A DNA stretch of 38,516 nucleotides from Synechococcus sp. HJ21-Hayes (GCF_024345835.1 NZ_JAGQBW010000023.1:1-38516), one strand, 5' to 3'. Counted from the first letter of the stretch, positions 17,447-26,890 are shown. Numbers and translations are program-made. The notes: generated by a model from the letters alone, not told the origin.

Positions 17447-20400
17447 CAGATCACCTCCTCGGCTACGCCATAGCCCCCACCCCCGGGGGTGCACACCCGC
17501 ACCGCATCCCCGGGCTGCAGCTGGCACTCGGCCACACCAGCCAGAGAGTCCACGCGGCCATCGCCATGCAGCAACTGGTTCTGGCCGCAGGCGGCCGCCG
17601 CGCCGCCGGCCAGGCCAAACGGCGCCACCTGGCGTGCACCCGTGAGCAGCGACAGGGTGACCGGCTCCAGGAAGCGCAACTGGCGCACCACGCCATCCCC
17701 GCCGGGCCAGCGGCCGCCGCCACCACTGCCGTGGCGCACGGCAAACAGCTCCAGGCGCACGGGCAACCGCTCCTCCAGGATTTCAGGATCGGTAAGGCGG
17801 GAATTGGTCATGTGGGTCTGCACCCCGCTGGCCCCCGGGAAGCCGCGGCCATCGGCCAGGCGGCCGGCACCGCTGCCGCCGCAGATGGTTTCGTAGTACT
17901 GGCAGCGGTGATTGCCAAAGATCAGGTTATTCATGGTGCCCTGGGCGGCGGCCATCACCCCCAGGGCGGCAAATAGGGCGTTCACCACCACCTGGGAAGT
18001 TTCCACATTGCCCGCCACCACGGCGGCAGGGGCGCGGGGATTGAGCAGGCAGCCGGCCGGCACCACCAGCTCCAGGGGTTCGAAACAGCCGGCATTGAGC
18101 GGGATCGACTCCTGCACCAGGCAGCGGAACACGTAGAGCACCGCCGCCCTGGTAATGGCCAGGGGGGCATTGAGGTTGCTGGGCTGCTGGGGCGAGGTGC
18201 CGGTGAAATCGATGCAGACCGAGCGCTGGTCGTGGTTCACGCGGATGGCCACCGCCACCGCGAGGCCGCCGTCGCAGCGCACGCAGGCGGAGCCATCCTG
18301 GAGGCGATCGATCACCCGCCGCACCGCCTCGGCGGCATGGGCCTGGCCGTGGGCCATGTAGGCCTGCACCGGCTGGAGGCCCTCCCGCGCAATCAGGGCC
18401 TGCAGGCGCTCCACCCCCAAACGGTTGGCGGCCACCTGGGCCTGCAGATCAGCGAGCAGTTGATCGGGGTTGCGCACCGGCCAGGGCCCCGCCGCGAGCC
18501 GTTGCCGCCACACCGCCTCCTCAAAGGCGCCATCGCGAATCAGGGGCACGTTGTCGAGCAGGAGCCCCTCCTCGGCAATGCTGCGGCTGTGGGGCGGCAT
18601 CGAGCCCGGCGTGGTGCCCCCCACATCGGCATGGTGGCCGCGACTGGCCACAAAACCGATCAGCTCCGGGCCTGCGAACACCGGCGTGATCACCGTGAGG
18701 TCGGGCAGGTGGGTGCCGCCGTTGAAGGGGTTGTTGGACACCACCGCATCTCCGGGCGCCAGAGGGGGATGCTCGCCGCGCTCCACCGCCGCCAACAGGG
18801 CCACCACACTCGCGCCCATGGAGCCCAGGTGCACGGGGATGTGGGGCGCATTGGCCACCAGGGCGCCGCGGCAATCGAACAGGGCGCAGGAGAAATCGAG
18901 CCGTTCCTTGATGTTCACCGAGGCGCTGGTGAGCTGCAGACGCGTGCCCATCTGCTCGGCAATGGCCGCAAAGCGGTGGTTGAACAGCTCCAGGAGCACC
19001 GGATCGGCGGCGTCAGCTGCCTTCGTTGCCTGGGCGGCCGGCACCACCCCAGGGCTGCGGGAGAGCAGCAGGGAGCCACCTGGCAGCAACTCAGCCCCCC
19101 AACCCGGCAGCAGCAGGTTGGTGCCCGTGGCCTCCACAATCAGGGCCGGCCCTTCCAGCCGCTGGCCCGGGCGCAGCTTGGAGCGCTGCAGCAAGGGCAC
19201 CGAGCGCCAGGCCCCGTTCACAAACAGCTGCACCCGCTCAGGGGGAGCCGCCAGCCCAGGGCTGGCATCCGGGGCTGAGCCCAGGTCCGGCAAGGACGCC
19301 CCGGGCCGGATCAACTCCAGGGTGAGCCGCTCCACCACCGGCTGCAGCGGCTGGCCGTCGGCTCTGGTGGGCAGGTAGCCATAGCGGCGGCGATAGCTCT
19401 GCTGGAAACCGTCAAGCAGCTCTCCATAGCTGCCCCAGGCCAAGGGCAGCACCGTGTCGCTGCCGGGGGTGCGCAGCTGCAGCCGCCGCTCGGCCACCGC
19501 GCCAGCCTCCCCACCACCCGCCGCAGCCGCCAGCTCGGCGAACTGGGCCTCCAGGGCCTCGAGCAGGGCAGGGGTGAGCGGCTGGCGGATCACCCGCTCG
19601 TGGATCTGGCGCTCGTCGGCCAGCCCGATGCCATAGGCGGAGAGCACCCCCGCCAGGGGATGCAGCAGCACCTGGTGCATGTCGAGCGCTTCAGCCAGGG
19701 CGCAGGCGTGCTGGCCGCCGGCCCCGCCAAAGCTGCACAGGGCGGCCTGGCGCACATCGTGCCCCTGCTGGATCGAGATGCGCCGGATCGCCTCGGCCAT
19801 GCGCTCGATCGCAATGGCGATGGCGCCTTCCGCCACCAGCTCCGGGGTGGTGCCCATGGCGGCCGCCAGCTGGGCAAAGGGCCGACGCGCAGCCTGCGGA
19901 TCCAGGGGCTGATCCGCCTGCGGCCCAAACACCGCCGGGAAGTGCTGCGGTTGCAATCGGCCCAGCAGCAAGTTGGCGTCGGTGAGGGTGAGGGGGCCCC
20001 CACGCCGATAACAGGCCGGGCCCGGATCGGCACCGGCGGAGGCGGGCCCCACCTGCAGCCGCTGGCCATCGAACTGCAACACGGAGCCCCCACCGGCGGC
20101 CACGGTGTGGATCTGCAGCATGGGGGCCTGCAGGGTGAAGCCGGCCAGCGGCCACTGCTCGCGGCGCTCCCACTCGCCATCGCAGTAGCAAACGTCGGTG
20201 GAGGTGCCGCCCATGTCGAACCCCACGATCACGGGATAGCCGGCAGCGGCACTGGTGCGCGCGGCCCCCACCAGCCCCCCGGCCGGGCCGGAGAGCATCG
20301 TGTCCTTGGCCTGCAGGCGATCCGGGCCGATCAACCCACCACTCGACTGCATGATCCGCAGGGGCACCTCGGCGCCGAGGGCGGTCTGCACCTGGTCCAG

Positions 20401-21051
20401 GTAGCGCCGCAGGGCCGGGCCCACATAGGCCTCCAGCACGGTGGTCTGCCCCCTGGGCACCAGGCGCGGCAGCGCACTCACCCGATGGGAGAGGCAGATC
20501 TGCTCAAAGCCGAAGGTGGCCAGCCAGGCGCCAAGCTGCAGCTCATGGCTCGGGTAGCGGTAGCTGTGCAGCAGGGCCACGGCAACGCTGCTGAGGCCAT
20601 CGGCGCGGGCCTGGCGCAGCTGCTCGGCCAGGGCCCCATCGAGCTGCAGGGGCTCCAGCTCGCGGCCGTCGGCCGCCAGGCGGCCGCCCACCTCCAGCAC
20701 CCGCTGCTCCAGGGGATCGGGTCTGTCGATGCGCAGGGCAAACAGATCGGGGCGGTGCTGGTCGCCGATGCGCAGCAGATCGGCAAAGCCCCGGTTGAGC
20801 AGCAGCAGGGTGGGGGCGCCACGGCGCTCCAACAGGGCATTGGTGGCCACCGTGGTGCCGAGCCGCACCTCCTCGATCCGCTCGCCCGGCCCCAGCAGGG
20901 CGCGGATGGCCCGCACCGCAGGATCACCCGGCCGATCGGGCTGCACGGACAGCAGCTTGCGCACCACCAGCTCGCCCCGGGGGGAGCGGGCCACCAGATC
21001 GGTGAAGGTGCCGCCGCGATCGATCCAGAACCGCCAGCCGGCGCCGGCCAT
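17446..21051 (-). CDS. 5-oxoprolinase (fused HyuA-HyuB type, ATP-dependent)
   Basis: A 1201-residue fusion. The N-terminal half (to about residue 680) is the HyuA-like ATP-binding part, with WIDRGGTFTDLVA at the start, LGTTVATNALLERRG, and GFDMGGTSTDVCY in the actin-like fold. The C-terminal half is HyuB-like, with LTSASVNIKERLDFSCALFD, HIPVHLGSMG and GGTHLPDLTVITP. Eukaryotic-type fused enzymes hydrolyse 5-oxo-L-proline to glutamate with ATP; hydantoinases share the fold. The adjacent gamma-glutamyltransferase favours 5-oxoprolinase, though substrate cannot be proven from sequence. Start ATG at 21051 overlaps the yajQ stop by one base, and the 3' end overlaps ggt the same way. Confidence 0.92.
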   Translation of the reverse strand: MAGAGWRFWIDRGGTFTDLVARSPRGELVVRKLLSVQPDRPGDPAVRAIRALLGPGERIEEVRLGTTVATNALLERRGAPTLLLLNRGFADLLRIGDQHRPDLFALRIDRPDPLEQRVLEVGGRLAADGRELEPLQLDGALAEQLRQARADGLSSVAVALLHSYRYPSHELQLGAWLATFGFEQICLSHRVSALPRLVPRGQTTVLEAYVGPALRRYLDQVQTALGAEVPLRIMQSSGGLIGPDRLQAKDTMLSGPAGGLVGAARTSAAAGYPVIVGFDMGGTSTDVCYCDGEWERREQWPLAGFTLQAPMLQIHTVAAGGGSVLQFDGQRLQVGPASAGADPGPACYRRGGPLTLTDANLLLGRLQPQHFPAVFGPQADQPLDPQAARRPFAQLAAAMGTTPELVAEGAIAIAIERMAEAIRRISIQQGHDVRQAALCSFGGAGGQHACALAEALDMHQVLLHPLAGVLSAYGIGLADERQIHERVIRQPLTPALLEALEAQFAELAAAAGGGEAGAVAERRLQLRTPGSDTVLPLAWGSYGELLDGFQQSYRRRYGYLPTRADGQPLQPVVERLTLELIRPGASLPDLGSAPDASPGLAAPPERVQLFVNGAWRSVPLLQRSKLRPGQRLEGPALIVEATGTNLLLPGWGAELLPGGSLLLSRSPGVVPAAQATKAADAADPVLLELFNHRFAAIAEQMGTRLQLTSASVNIKERLDFSCALFDCRGALVANAPHIPVHLGSMGASVVALLAAVERGEHPPLAPGDAVVSNNPFNGGTHLPDLTVITPVFAGPELIGFVASRGHHADVGGTTPGSMPPHSRSIAEEGLLLDNVPLIRDGAFEEAVWRQRLAAGPWPVRNPDQLLADLQAQVAANRLGVERLQALIAREGLQPVQAYMAHGQAHAAEAVRRVIDRLQDGSACVRCDGGLAVAVAIRVNHDQRSVCIDFTGTSPQQPSNLNAPLAITRAAVLYVFRCLVQESIPLNAGCFEPLELVVPAGCLLNPRAPAAVVAGNVETSQVVVNALFAALGVMAAAQGTMNNLIFGNHRCQYYETICGGSGAGRLADGRGFPGASGVQTHMTNSRLTDPEILEERLPVRLELFAVRHGSGGGGRWPGGDGVVRQLRFLEPVTLSLLTGARQVAPFGLAGGAAAACGQNQLLHGDGRVDSLAGVAECQLQPGDAVRVCTPGGGGYGVAEEVI
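17449..17459 (-). promoter_or_regulatory. Extended Shine-Dalgarno deciding the ggt start
   Basis: The minus strand reads AGGAGGTGATC, complementary to essentially the whole 16S rRNA tail, six bases or less before ATG at 17446. It lies inside the last codons of the upstream gene, so ribosomes can reinitiate directly. Confidence 0.8.
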
Positions 21052-21542
21052 CAGCGGTAGTTCTCGAACTGCAGGGGAACCTCCACGTCCTGGGCCTTGA
21101 GCAACTGAATCGCCTGCTGCAGGTCGTCCTTGTTCTTGCCAGTGATGCGCAGGCTCTCGCCCTGGATGGCCACGGTCACCTTCTTGAGGTTGTCGCGCAC
21201 GGTTTTGCTGAGGTCTTTGGCGAGCTCCTTGCTCAGGCCCTTGCGCAGCTTCACCAGCTGCTGCACACGGTTGCCACCCACCGGTTCGGGGGTCTGGAAA
21301 TCGAAGATCTTGAGCGAGAGATTGCGCTTGGTGGCTTTCTGGCGCAACACGTCCTCCACGGCCTGCAGCGTCATGTCGCTGGCGGTGGTGATGGTGAGGC
21401 TGGTCTCGTCGAGGCTGATCTCGGTGGCGGAGTCCTTGAGGTCGTAGCGGGTGCCCACATCGCGGCGCACCTGATCCACGGCATTCACCAGTTCCTGCCG
21501 ATCGAAATCGGAAACCACGTCGAAGGAATAGGTGTCGGCCAT
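21051..21542 (-). CDS. yajQ: YajQ-family cyclic-di-GMP/nucleotide-binding protein
   Basis: A 163-residue cytoplasmic protein matching the YajQ (DUF520) family end to end: YSFDVVSDFDRQELVNAVDQ near the N terminus, RYDLKDS, TAQAV-like AVEDVLRQK, and a C-terminal QGESLRITGKNKDDLQQAI. Family members bind nucleotides or RNA, and some sense cyclic-di-GMP; the role in cyanobacteria is unsettled. ATG at 21542 gives the normal length, while the longer frame upstream is rejected as non-homologous. Its stop overlaps the 5-oxoprolinase start by one base (TGATG). Confidence 0.92.
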   Translation of the reverse strand: MADTYSFDVVSDFDRQELVNAVDQVRRDVGTRYDLKDSATEISLDETSLTITTASDMTLQAVEDVLRQKATKRNLSLKIFDFQTPEPVGGNRVQQLVKLRKGLSKELAKDLSKTVRDNLKKVTVAIQGESLRITGKNKDDLQQAIQLLKAQDVEVPLQFENYR

Positions 21543-21626
21543 GGGCGGCGGGAAACAGGCAGCTGGGGCCAGCCTAGAAAAGGGCCCATCGCAGGCTTCA
21601 GACTGCTGCCCATTGCACCGTTTGTG

Positions 21627-22040
21627 ATGTCTCCTGCCTTCGCGTGGTCGCTGCTGCTGGCTGGCGCTGTGGTGATCACCAGCGTGGTGCCCCTGGGGGC
21701 CGCCCGCTCCCAGGCGGACTTCAGCCTGGCCGACCTCTCCGCCCCGAGGGCCATGTTCGATCGCCTGCCGGCCTGGGGCAAGCGGGCCAGCTGGGCCCAC
21801 CAGAACAGCTTCGAGGCCTTCAGCCTGCATGCCCCAGCCGCCCTGCTCTGCCTGGTAGCGGGTGTGGATGCCCCGGTGGCCATCGCAGCGGCCTGGCTGC
21901 ACCCGCTGCTGCGGCTGGTCTACATCCCCGCCTATGTGGCCAATGTGCCGCCCCTGCGGGCTCTCTGCTGGGCCGCGGGCCTGCTCTGCAGCGGCCTGCT
22001 CTACGTGGAAGGCCTGAAGGCGATCCTCAGCCAGGCCTGA
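21627..22040 (+). CDS. MAPEG-family membrane protein
   Basis: A 137-residue protein with about four transmembrane helices. It has the MAPEG signature around RASWAHQNSFEAFSLHAPA, followed by LHPLLRLVYIPAYVANVPPL. MAPEG proteins include microsomal glutathione transferases and uncharacterised bacterial members; the activity here is not known. The start could be GTG at 21624 or ATG at 21627, differing by one residue. It is divergent from yajQ and convergent with the next gene, 13 bases away. Confidence 0.85.
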   Translation: MSPAFAWSLLLAGAVVITSVVPLGAARSQADFSLADLSAPRAMFDRLPAWGKRASWAHQNSFEAFSLHAPAALLCLVAGVDAPVAIAAAWLHPLLRLVYIPAYVANVPPLRALCWAAGLLCSGLLYVEGLKAILSQA

Positions 22041-22053
22041 GCCGAAGGCTGGT

Positions 22054-22566
22054 TCAGTCGAAGAACATCAGGCTCACCACCTTGCCCATGTCCTCCGCGG
22101 CGCGACAGCTGGCCAGCAGGGTTTCACTGTCGTGGAAGGCGTAGCAGATCAGCTGGTCGCAACGGCTGATGATCTCCTGGTTGCAGAGGCTGCTGGCCAT
22201 GGGCAGGGGCAGCTCATCGTGCTCGGGCTTCTCCACCAGATGCAGCACCCGCTCCAGCTGATCGCGGGATTCGGTGGGCTGGCGATCCAGGCTCTGGGGC
22301 AGCAACACGGTGAGGCGTGAGGGGTCCACATCGAGCACGCTGCGGATCACGGCAGCATTCACCCCCTGGGCACCGGAAGTGATCAGGTTGTGGCCCTCCT
22401 GGGCCAGGGAGCGGGCCACCAGCTCCACCAGGTGAACGGACACCACGGGCACGTGGCGGCTGCCCAGAATCGCAATCCGCCGCTTGCTTCGGTCTTGGAG
22501 CATCGCCAGCTCCTGGGCCAGCGTGTCAATCCGGTCGAGGGCCGGGAGATCTAGGGACCGGGTCAA
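22054..22566 (-). CDS. DprA/LOG-like Rossmann-fold protein, cyanobacterial type
   Basis: A 170-residue protein with a nucleotide-binding fold. Visible segments are RRIAILGSRHVPVVSVHLVE, LITSGAQGVNAAVIRSVL, LTVLLPQSLDRQP and RCDQLICYAFHDSETLL. The GSR...SGAQGVNA pattern is that of the DprA DNA-processing and SLOG superfamily. Cyanobacterial relatives are commonly called DNA recombination-mediator-like, but the protein is shorter than true DprA and lacks its C-terminal domain. TTG at 22566 is taken as start because the N-terminal helix continues in frame; ATG at 22503 is the alternative. Function is therefore only approximate. Confidence 0.7.
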   Translation of the reverse strand: MTRSLDLPALDRIDTLAQELAMLQDRSKRRIAILGSRHVPVVSVHLVELVARSLAQEGHNLITSGAQGVNAAVIRSVLDVDPSRLTVLLPQSLDRQPTESRDQLERVLHLVEKPEHDELPLPMASSLCNQEIISRCDQLICYAFHDSETLLASCRAAEDMGKVVSLMFFD

Positions 22567-22603
22567 CGCAATCCCGCAGCCGATTTCCTGAAATTAGCAG
22601 TGC

Positions 22604-23707
22604 TCACGCGGGAACCGGCAGCTGCAGCTGGGTGTAAAGACGCTCAAAATCGCAGTGCTCCTCCACAAGCCGGAAGGCATAAGTGGCCTTCACCGATTCG
22701 TGAAGCCGCACATGGCCGAAGGTGCGCTCGATCACTTCCACGGTGGTGAGGGTGTCGTGCTCCACCTTGAGCAGGGGCACATCCAGTTCCTCGGCGCGGG
22801 AAATCAGCTGGGGCAGCGGCTCCCCCGCCCCCGTGAGGATGAGGCACTGGGTGGAGGCCTCCAGGGCCGCCAGCTGGATGTCGGTGCGATCGGCGCCGGT
22901 TACCACCGCCATGTTGCGGCGGCGGCGGAAGAACTCCATGGCGGAGTTCACGTTCATGGCGCCGATGGAGAGGGTTTCCACCAGCAGATCCAACCGTTCG
23001 CGACAGCAGAGCACGCGGGCATCAAGGCGGCGGGCCAGCTCCTCCACGGTCACGCTGCGCAGGAGCGGGCTGCGGGGCATCACCCCCAGCACCGGCAGCC
23101 CCAGGCGCTCCAGGGCGGGCACCACGTCCTGGCGCAGCTGCGGCAACGCCTCGGGGGGCACGCCGTTGAGCACCACACCGGCCAGCAAGGCACCCAGCTG
23201 AGCGCGGGCCTGGAGCAGGGCATCGGCACTACTGCAATCGGTCCAGGGATGCACCAGCACCACAGGAGCCTGCAGCTCCCGGGCCAGCTGGGGCAGGCTG
23301 AGGCCATAGAGCAAGCCCTCACTGATGCTGCCGGCCGCCTCCAGCAGGGTCACGCCCGGCCCGGCCGCCTGAAGCTGCTGTTGCAGGGCCTGAAAACCAG
23401 CGCCGGCCTGCAACTGGCCCTGCAGCAGCCGCTGGCGCGACTCCTCGGGCTGCAGCAAATGCACCGAAGGAATGAGTTGCTCAGGGGCCAAGCCCAGGAT
23501 CTGGCCCACGAAACGCACGTCGTCGTCGATCAGGGGGCCATCGGCAGGCTCGGCGGTGGTGGCCAGGGGCTTACCGAAACGCACCACCACGCCCCGCTGC
23601 AGCAGCTGCCGCGCCAGGCCAAGCACCACGGCGGACTTGCCACTGAAGGCCTCACAGGAACCCACCAACAGGGCCTTAGCGGAGAGGGCTGAGCTGGCAG
23701 GGCCCAT
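22604..23707 (-). CDS. BioD-like ATPase with DRTGG domain (phosphotransacetylase N-terminal type)
   Basis: A 367-residue protein. The N-terminal two thirds form a dethiobiotin-synthetase-like P-loop domain, with LLVGSCEAFSGKSAVVLGLA holding the Walker A lysine. The C-terminal third is a DRTGG-type domain around residues 220-340 (FRRRRNMAVVTGADRTDIQ and LILTGAGEPLPQLISRAEE). The same two-domain module forms the N-terminal part of long phosphotransacetylases, here without the catalytic domain. A regulatory role is assumed for such proteins, but the function is unknown. ATG at 23707 is preferred because the frame upstream overlaps the next gene and lacks homology. Confidence 0.8.
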   Translation of the reverse strand: MGPASSALSAKALLVGSCEAFSGKSAVVLGLARQLLQRGVVVRFGKPLATTAEPADGPLIDDDVRFVGQILGLAPEQLIPSVHLLQPEESRQRLLQGQLQAGAGFQALQQQLQAAGPGVTLLEAAGSISEGLLYGLSLPQLARELQAPVVLVHPWTDCSSADALLQARAQLGALLAGVVLNGVPPEALPQLRQDVVPALERLGLPVLGVMPRSPLLRSVTVEELARRLDARVLCCRERLDLLVETLSIGAMNVNSAMEFFRRRRNMAVVTGADRTDIQLAALEASTQCLILTGAGEPLPQLISRAEELDVPLLKVEHDTLTTVEVIERTFGHVRLHESVKATYAFRLVEEHCDFERLYTQLQLPVPA

Positions 23708-23732
23708 GCGCAGGGTGCTGGTGGGGCCGAAT

Positions 23733-24119
23733 CTAGGCCGGAGCTGTTGGGGGGGTTGCCCCCAACAGCAACCACTGCCAGAAGCTGGCCGGCAGATCGG
23801 CGGAATGGCCGTCAGAACCGGCCTGGGCGCCACCCTGGGCCAGCCAATCCATCAGCCACTGCACCAGGTGATGGGTGGGCAAATCGAAGCGGTAGTGCAC
23901 CTCCGGCGTGGCCGGGAAACGCAGCGTGCAGGCGCTCAACTCCAGCGGCGAAGGGGCGGCGGTCCAGGTGAGTTGGAAGCGATGGCCGCCCTCAGGCCGC
24001 AGGCGGCGATACCCCTCCAACGCGCCGCCGGCCAGAAGCTGCAGCGCCTGCTCGAGTTGCTCAGGCCGATTGGCCCCATCGCAATAGGGCGCGAACAGGG
24101 CCACCAGGGCGGCGGACAT
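23733..24119 (-). CDS. Conserved hypothetical protein
   Basis: A 128-residue cytoplasmic protein without signal or membrane segments. It has SPLELSACTLRFPATPEVHY and HHLVQWLMDWLAQGG, and ends in a hydrophobic tail (FWQWLLLGATPP). I do not recognise the family. It lies 25 bases upstream of the BioD/DRTGG gene in the same direction, so the two probably share a transcript. It is divergent from the SDR gene across a 57-base gap that must hold promoters for both. Confidence 0.65.
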   Translation of the reverse strand: MSAALVALFAPYCDGANRPEQLEQALQLLAGGALEGYRRLRPEGGHRFQLTWTAAPSPLELSACTLRFPATPEVHYRFDLPTHHLVQWLMDWLAQGGAQAGSDGHSADLPASFWQWLLLGATPPTAPA

Positions 24120-24176
24120 TCAACTCTGCCGTGCTCCCCCGAGAATGGCGCAAGCCGGCGCCATCGCCATCCCTCC

Positions 24177-24896
24177 ATGCCCCAGAACGCCGGAGCCCTG
24201 CAGGGACGCACCGTGGCCGTGACCGGGGCGAGTGGCAGCCTGGGCCAGGCGCTTCTGCGGCTCTTACACCAGCAGGGGGCCCAGCTGGTGGCGCTCAGCA
24301 GCAGCCCGCAGTCTCTGCTGGCCACCCCGGGGGACGGCCAGGCGATCCCCCTGCAGCAGCTGAGCTGGCGCTGCGGCGAGGAGCAGGCCCTGGCGAAGGC
24401 GCTGGAGGCGGTGGACGTGCTGGTGATCAACCATGGCGTCAATGTGCATGGCAACCGCAGCCCCGAGGCGGTGCTGCAATCGCTGGAGGTGAACGCCCTC
24501 AGCAGCTGGCGCCTACTGGAGCTGTTCGCCGCGTTGCCCAGCGCCCCTGGCCGGTGCCGCGAGATCTGGGTGAACACCTCAGAAGCGGAGATCCAGGCCG
24601 CCGTGAGCCCCCTCTACGAGATCAGCAAACGGCTGCAAGGGCAGTTGCTGAGCCTGCGCAGCCTCGATCTCGCGGGTCCGCAGCTGCGCATCCGGCGGCT
24701 GGTGCTCGGCCCCTTCCGCTCCGCCCTCAATCCCATCGGGCTGATGAGCGCCGACTTTGTGGCCCGGGAGATCCTGCGGCAGGTGCAGTGGAATTGCGGC
24801 CTGGTGATCGTGACCCCGAACCCGCTCACCTACGTGTTGATGCCCTTGGCCACCCTCTCGCGCTGGCTCTACTTCCGGGCCCTCACCAAGGGCTGA
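24177..24896 (+). CDS. Short-chain dehydrogenase/reductase
   Basis: A 239-residue classical SDR enzyme. The NAD(P)-binding motif is TGASGSLG (residues 16-23), INHG occupies the NAG position, and the catalytic pair is Tyr147 and Lys151 in YEISK with Ser135 before it. The C-terminal part (LMPLATLSRWLYFRALTKG) is hydrophobic and could touch the membrane. The substrate cannot be read from sequence. ATG at 24177 gives the normal short N terminus before the first strand. It converges on map, which ends ten bases away. Confidence 0.88.
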   Translation: MPQNAGALQGRTVAVTGASGSLGQALLRLLHQQGAQLVALSSSPQSLLATPGDGQAIPLQQLSWRCGEEQALAKALEAVDVLVINHGVNVHGNRSPEAVLQSLEVNALSSWRLLELFAALPSAPGRCREIWVNTSEAEIQAAVSPLYEISKRLQGQLLSLRSLDLAGPQLRIRRLVLGPFRSALNPIGLMSADFVAREILRQVQWNCGLVIVTPNPLTYVLMPLATLSRWLYFRALTKG

Positions 24897-24906
24897 AGCG
24901 CGCGGT

Positions 24907-25773
24907 TTAGAAGTCGCGGTCGGTGAGGATCTCGCAACCGTCAGTGGTGACGGCAATGGTGTGCTCCCACTGGGCCGACCAGCTGCCATCCACGGTCACC
25001 ACGGTCCAGCGGTCCTTCAGGGTGCGGCAGGCCTTGCTGCCGGCATTGAGGATCGGCTCCACCGCCAGGGTCATGCCGGGGCGGAGCTTCATGTTGGGCA
25101 GCTCGCGGGTGCGGTAGTTGAACACCGAGGGTTCCTCGTGCAGGTTGCGGCCCACGCCGTGGCCCGTGTAGTCCTCCACCACCGCGAAGCCATGGGCTTC
25201 CACGTGATCTTGCACGGCACCGGCGATATCCAGCAGGGTGTTGCCGGCCTTGATCTTGGCCAGGCCCTGCATCAACGATTCCTGGGCCACCCGGCAGAGG
25301 GTCTGGGCCTCCTGGCTGGCCCCCTCACCCACACACAGGCTCACGCAGCTATCGCCGTGGTAACCATCGAAATAGGCCCCGGTATCGATCTTCACGAGGT
25401 CGCCGGCCTTGATCACCCGCTTGTTGCTCGGGATGCCGTGCACCACCTCGTTGTTGATCGAGGCACAGATGCTGGCGGGAAAACCGTGATACCCCTTGAA
25501 ACTGGGGGTGGCACCCATCTCACGGATGCGCTTCTCGGCGTGGCGGTCAAGGTCGCCGGTGGTCATGCCCGGGGCCGCCATCTCCAGCAGTTCGCGCAGC
25601 ACCGTGGCCACGATGCGGCTGGCCCGGCGCATGGTGTCGATTTCCCGGGCAGATTTGATCTCCACGCCCCGCCGACTCTTCTGGATCCGCGGCCCTGTCT
25701 GGGTGGCCACCGCCGCCGAGTCCTGGGCAGCGGCTTTGGTGGAGGCCGCCAGCAGATCGGCGAAGAGGTTCAT
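24907..25773 (-). CDS. map: Methionine aminopeptidase, type I
   Basis: A 288-residue enzyme removing initiator methionine from new proteins. All metal ligands are present: Asp130 (KIDTGA), Asp141 (YHGDS), His205 (YTGHGVG), Glu239 (AVEP) and Glu270 (QWEHT). The catalytic His112 is in VVHGIP and the second His is in LHEEP. The chain carries about 35 extra N-terminal residues (Ala/Thr-rich) compared with the E. coli enzyme, as in other cyanobacterial copies. It stands alone on the minus strand between two plus-strand genes. Confidence 0.96.
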   Translation of the reverse strand: MNLFADLLAASTKAAAQDSAAVATQTGPRIQKSRRGVEIKSAREIDTMRRASRIVATVLRELLEMAAPGMTTGDLDRHAEKRIREMGATPSFKGYHGFPASICASINNEVVHGIPSNKRVIKAGDLVKIDTGAYFDGYHGDSCVSLCVGEGASQEAQTLCRVAQESLMQGLAKIKAGNTLLDIAGAVQDHVEAHGFAVVEDYTGHGVGRNLHEEPSVFNYRTRELPNMKLRPGMTLAVEPILNAGSKACRTLKDRWTVVTVDGSWSAQWEHTIAVTTDGCEILTDRDF

Positions 25774-25837
25774 CGGAGTGCACGCAAGCCCTTGAAATCA
25801 AGTTAGAACCTTGGCCCCTGGCTCTGCCTCCGCCGGC

Positions 25838-26143
25838 ATGGCGCTCAACCTGGCCCAGATCCGCAAGGCCCACGCCGCCCTGGCCCCGCTTGTGCTTACC
25901 CCCGTGCTGCTCACGGTGCTGTCGGGGATGGGCTACCGGCTGCTGAAGGACTGGGGCGGCCTCGGGCGCGACCAGGTGCACTGGCTGATGGTGCTGCACG
26001 AGGGGGAGTGGCTGGGTCCGGTGGCCGAACCTCTCTATGTGCTGCTCAACGGCCTGGGACTGCTGTGGATGGTGGGCAGCGGCGCCCTGATGCTGAGCCA
26101 GCGCTGGGGACGAAAGGAGGGCCAGAAGGCGCCGGCACCCTGA
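25838..26143 (+). CDS. PepSY-like small membrane protein
   Basis: A 101-residue protein with two hydrophobic segments. The first is [20 protein letters not shown] (residues 16-35) and the second is [18 protein letters not shown]. The first, preceded by RKAHAALAP, resembles the PepSY-associated transmembrane helix, in which HxxxxP-V-T-G is usual. Function is unknown. ATG at 25838 is preferred over TTG at 25811. The gene ends 43 bases before rplS and might share its transcript. Confidence 0.75.
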   Translation: MALNLAQIRKAHAALAPLVLTPVLLTVLSGMGYRLLKDWGGLGRDQVHWLMVLHEGEWLGPVAEPLYVLLNGLGLLWMVGSGALMLSQRWGRKEGQKAPAP

Positions 26144-26186
26144 GCCGGTACACTCGCTGTTTGGCCAGGCGTTTTTCGGAGCTGGG

Positions 26187-26675
26187 ATGGCAGCGGAATC
26201 CAAGGACATGAACGAAGACATCAACGAAACCGCAGCCGAGGCACAGGCGGACACGGCCACCGCCGTTGCCGTGGAGGATGCCCCCAAGCAGGCAGCCACC
26301 AAGGCCACCACTGGCAAGCTGAGCGCCCATGAGCTGATGCGCGCCTTTGAGACCGAGCAGCTCAAGAGCGACCTGCCAGAGATCTACGTGGGCGACACCG
26401 TCCGGGTGGGCGTGCGCATCAGCGAGGGCAACAAGGAACGCATTCAGCCCTACGAGGGCGTGGTGATTGCCAAGCGCCACGGCGGTCTCAATGAGACCAT
26501 CACCGTGCGTCGTATCTTCCAAGGGATCGGCGTGGAGCGTGTCTTCATGCTGCACAGTCCCCAAGTGGCTTCCGTGAAAGTGGAGCGCCGCGGTAAGGTG
26601 CGTCGAGCGAAGCTCTTCTATCTGCGCGACCGGGTGGGCAAAGCCACTCGCGTCAAGCAGCGCTTCGATCGCTGA
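26187..26675 (+). CDS. rplS: Ribosomal protein L19
   Basis: A 162-residue protein. The L19 fold occupies residues 45-162, with [54 protein letters not shown] and [20 protein letters not shown]. It binds the 50S/30S interface. An acidic and alanine-rich N-terminal extension of about 45 residues is extra compared with E. coli, a feature common in picocyanobacteria. A TACACT box about 40 bases upstream may be part of its promoter. Confidence 0.97.
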   Translation: MAAESKDMNEDINETAAEAQADTATAVAVEDAPKQAATKATTGKLSAHELMRAFETEQLKSDLPEIYVGDTVRVGVRISEGNKERIQPYEGVVIAKRHGGLNETITVRRIFQGIGVERVFMLHSPQVASVKVERRGKVRRAKLFYLRDRVGKATRVKQRFDR

Positions 26676-26689
26676 GGCCTCCAGCCTCA
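26673..26689 (+). terminator. Weak hairpin at the rplS stop codon
   Basis: TGAGGC and GCCTCA pair across five bases, and the stop codon forms part of the stem. There is no good T run afterwards, so termination would be partial at best. Confidence 0.35.
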
Positions 26690-26780
26690 TTCCAAATCAG
26701 GCCGTTACGTTCATCGCAGCGGCCTGTCCGAACGATTCAGGTTTCCTCCTGATGACCTCGGCAGAGGGGACATCGGCCCT

Positions 26781-26853
26781 GCGCCGTTAGTTCAGTTGGT
26801 AGAACGCAGGTCTCCAAAACCTGATGTCGGGGGTTCAAGTCCTCCACGGCGCG
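26781..26853 (+). tRNA. tRNA-Trp (CCA anticodon)
   Basis: A complete cloverleaf of 73 bases. The acceptor GCGCCGT pairs with ACGGCGC, the D stem is GTTC/GAAC, and the anticodon stem CAGGT/ACCTG encloses CTCCAAA with anticodon CCA. The T loop GTTCAAG has its usual stem. The 3' CCA is not encoded. Confidence 0.96.
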
Positions 26854-26890
26854 TTCGATGTCCCTTCCCTGCAGTCTCTTGGTTCCGGAC

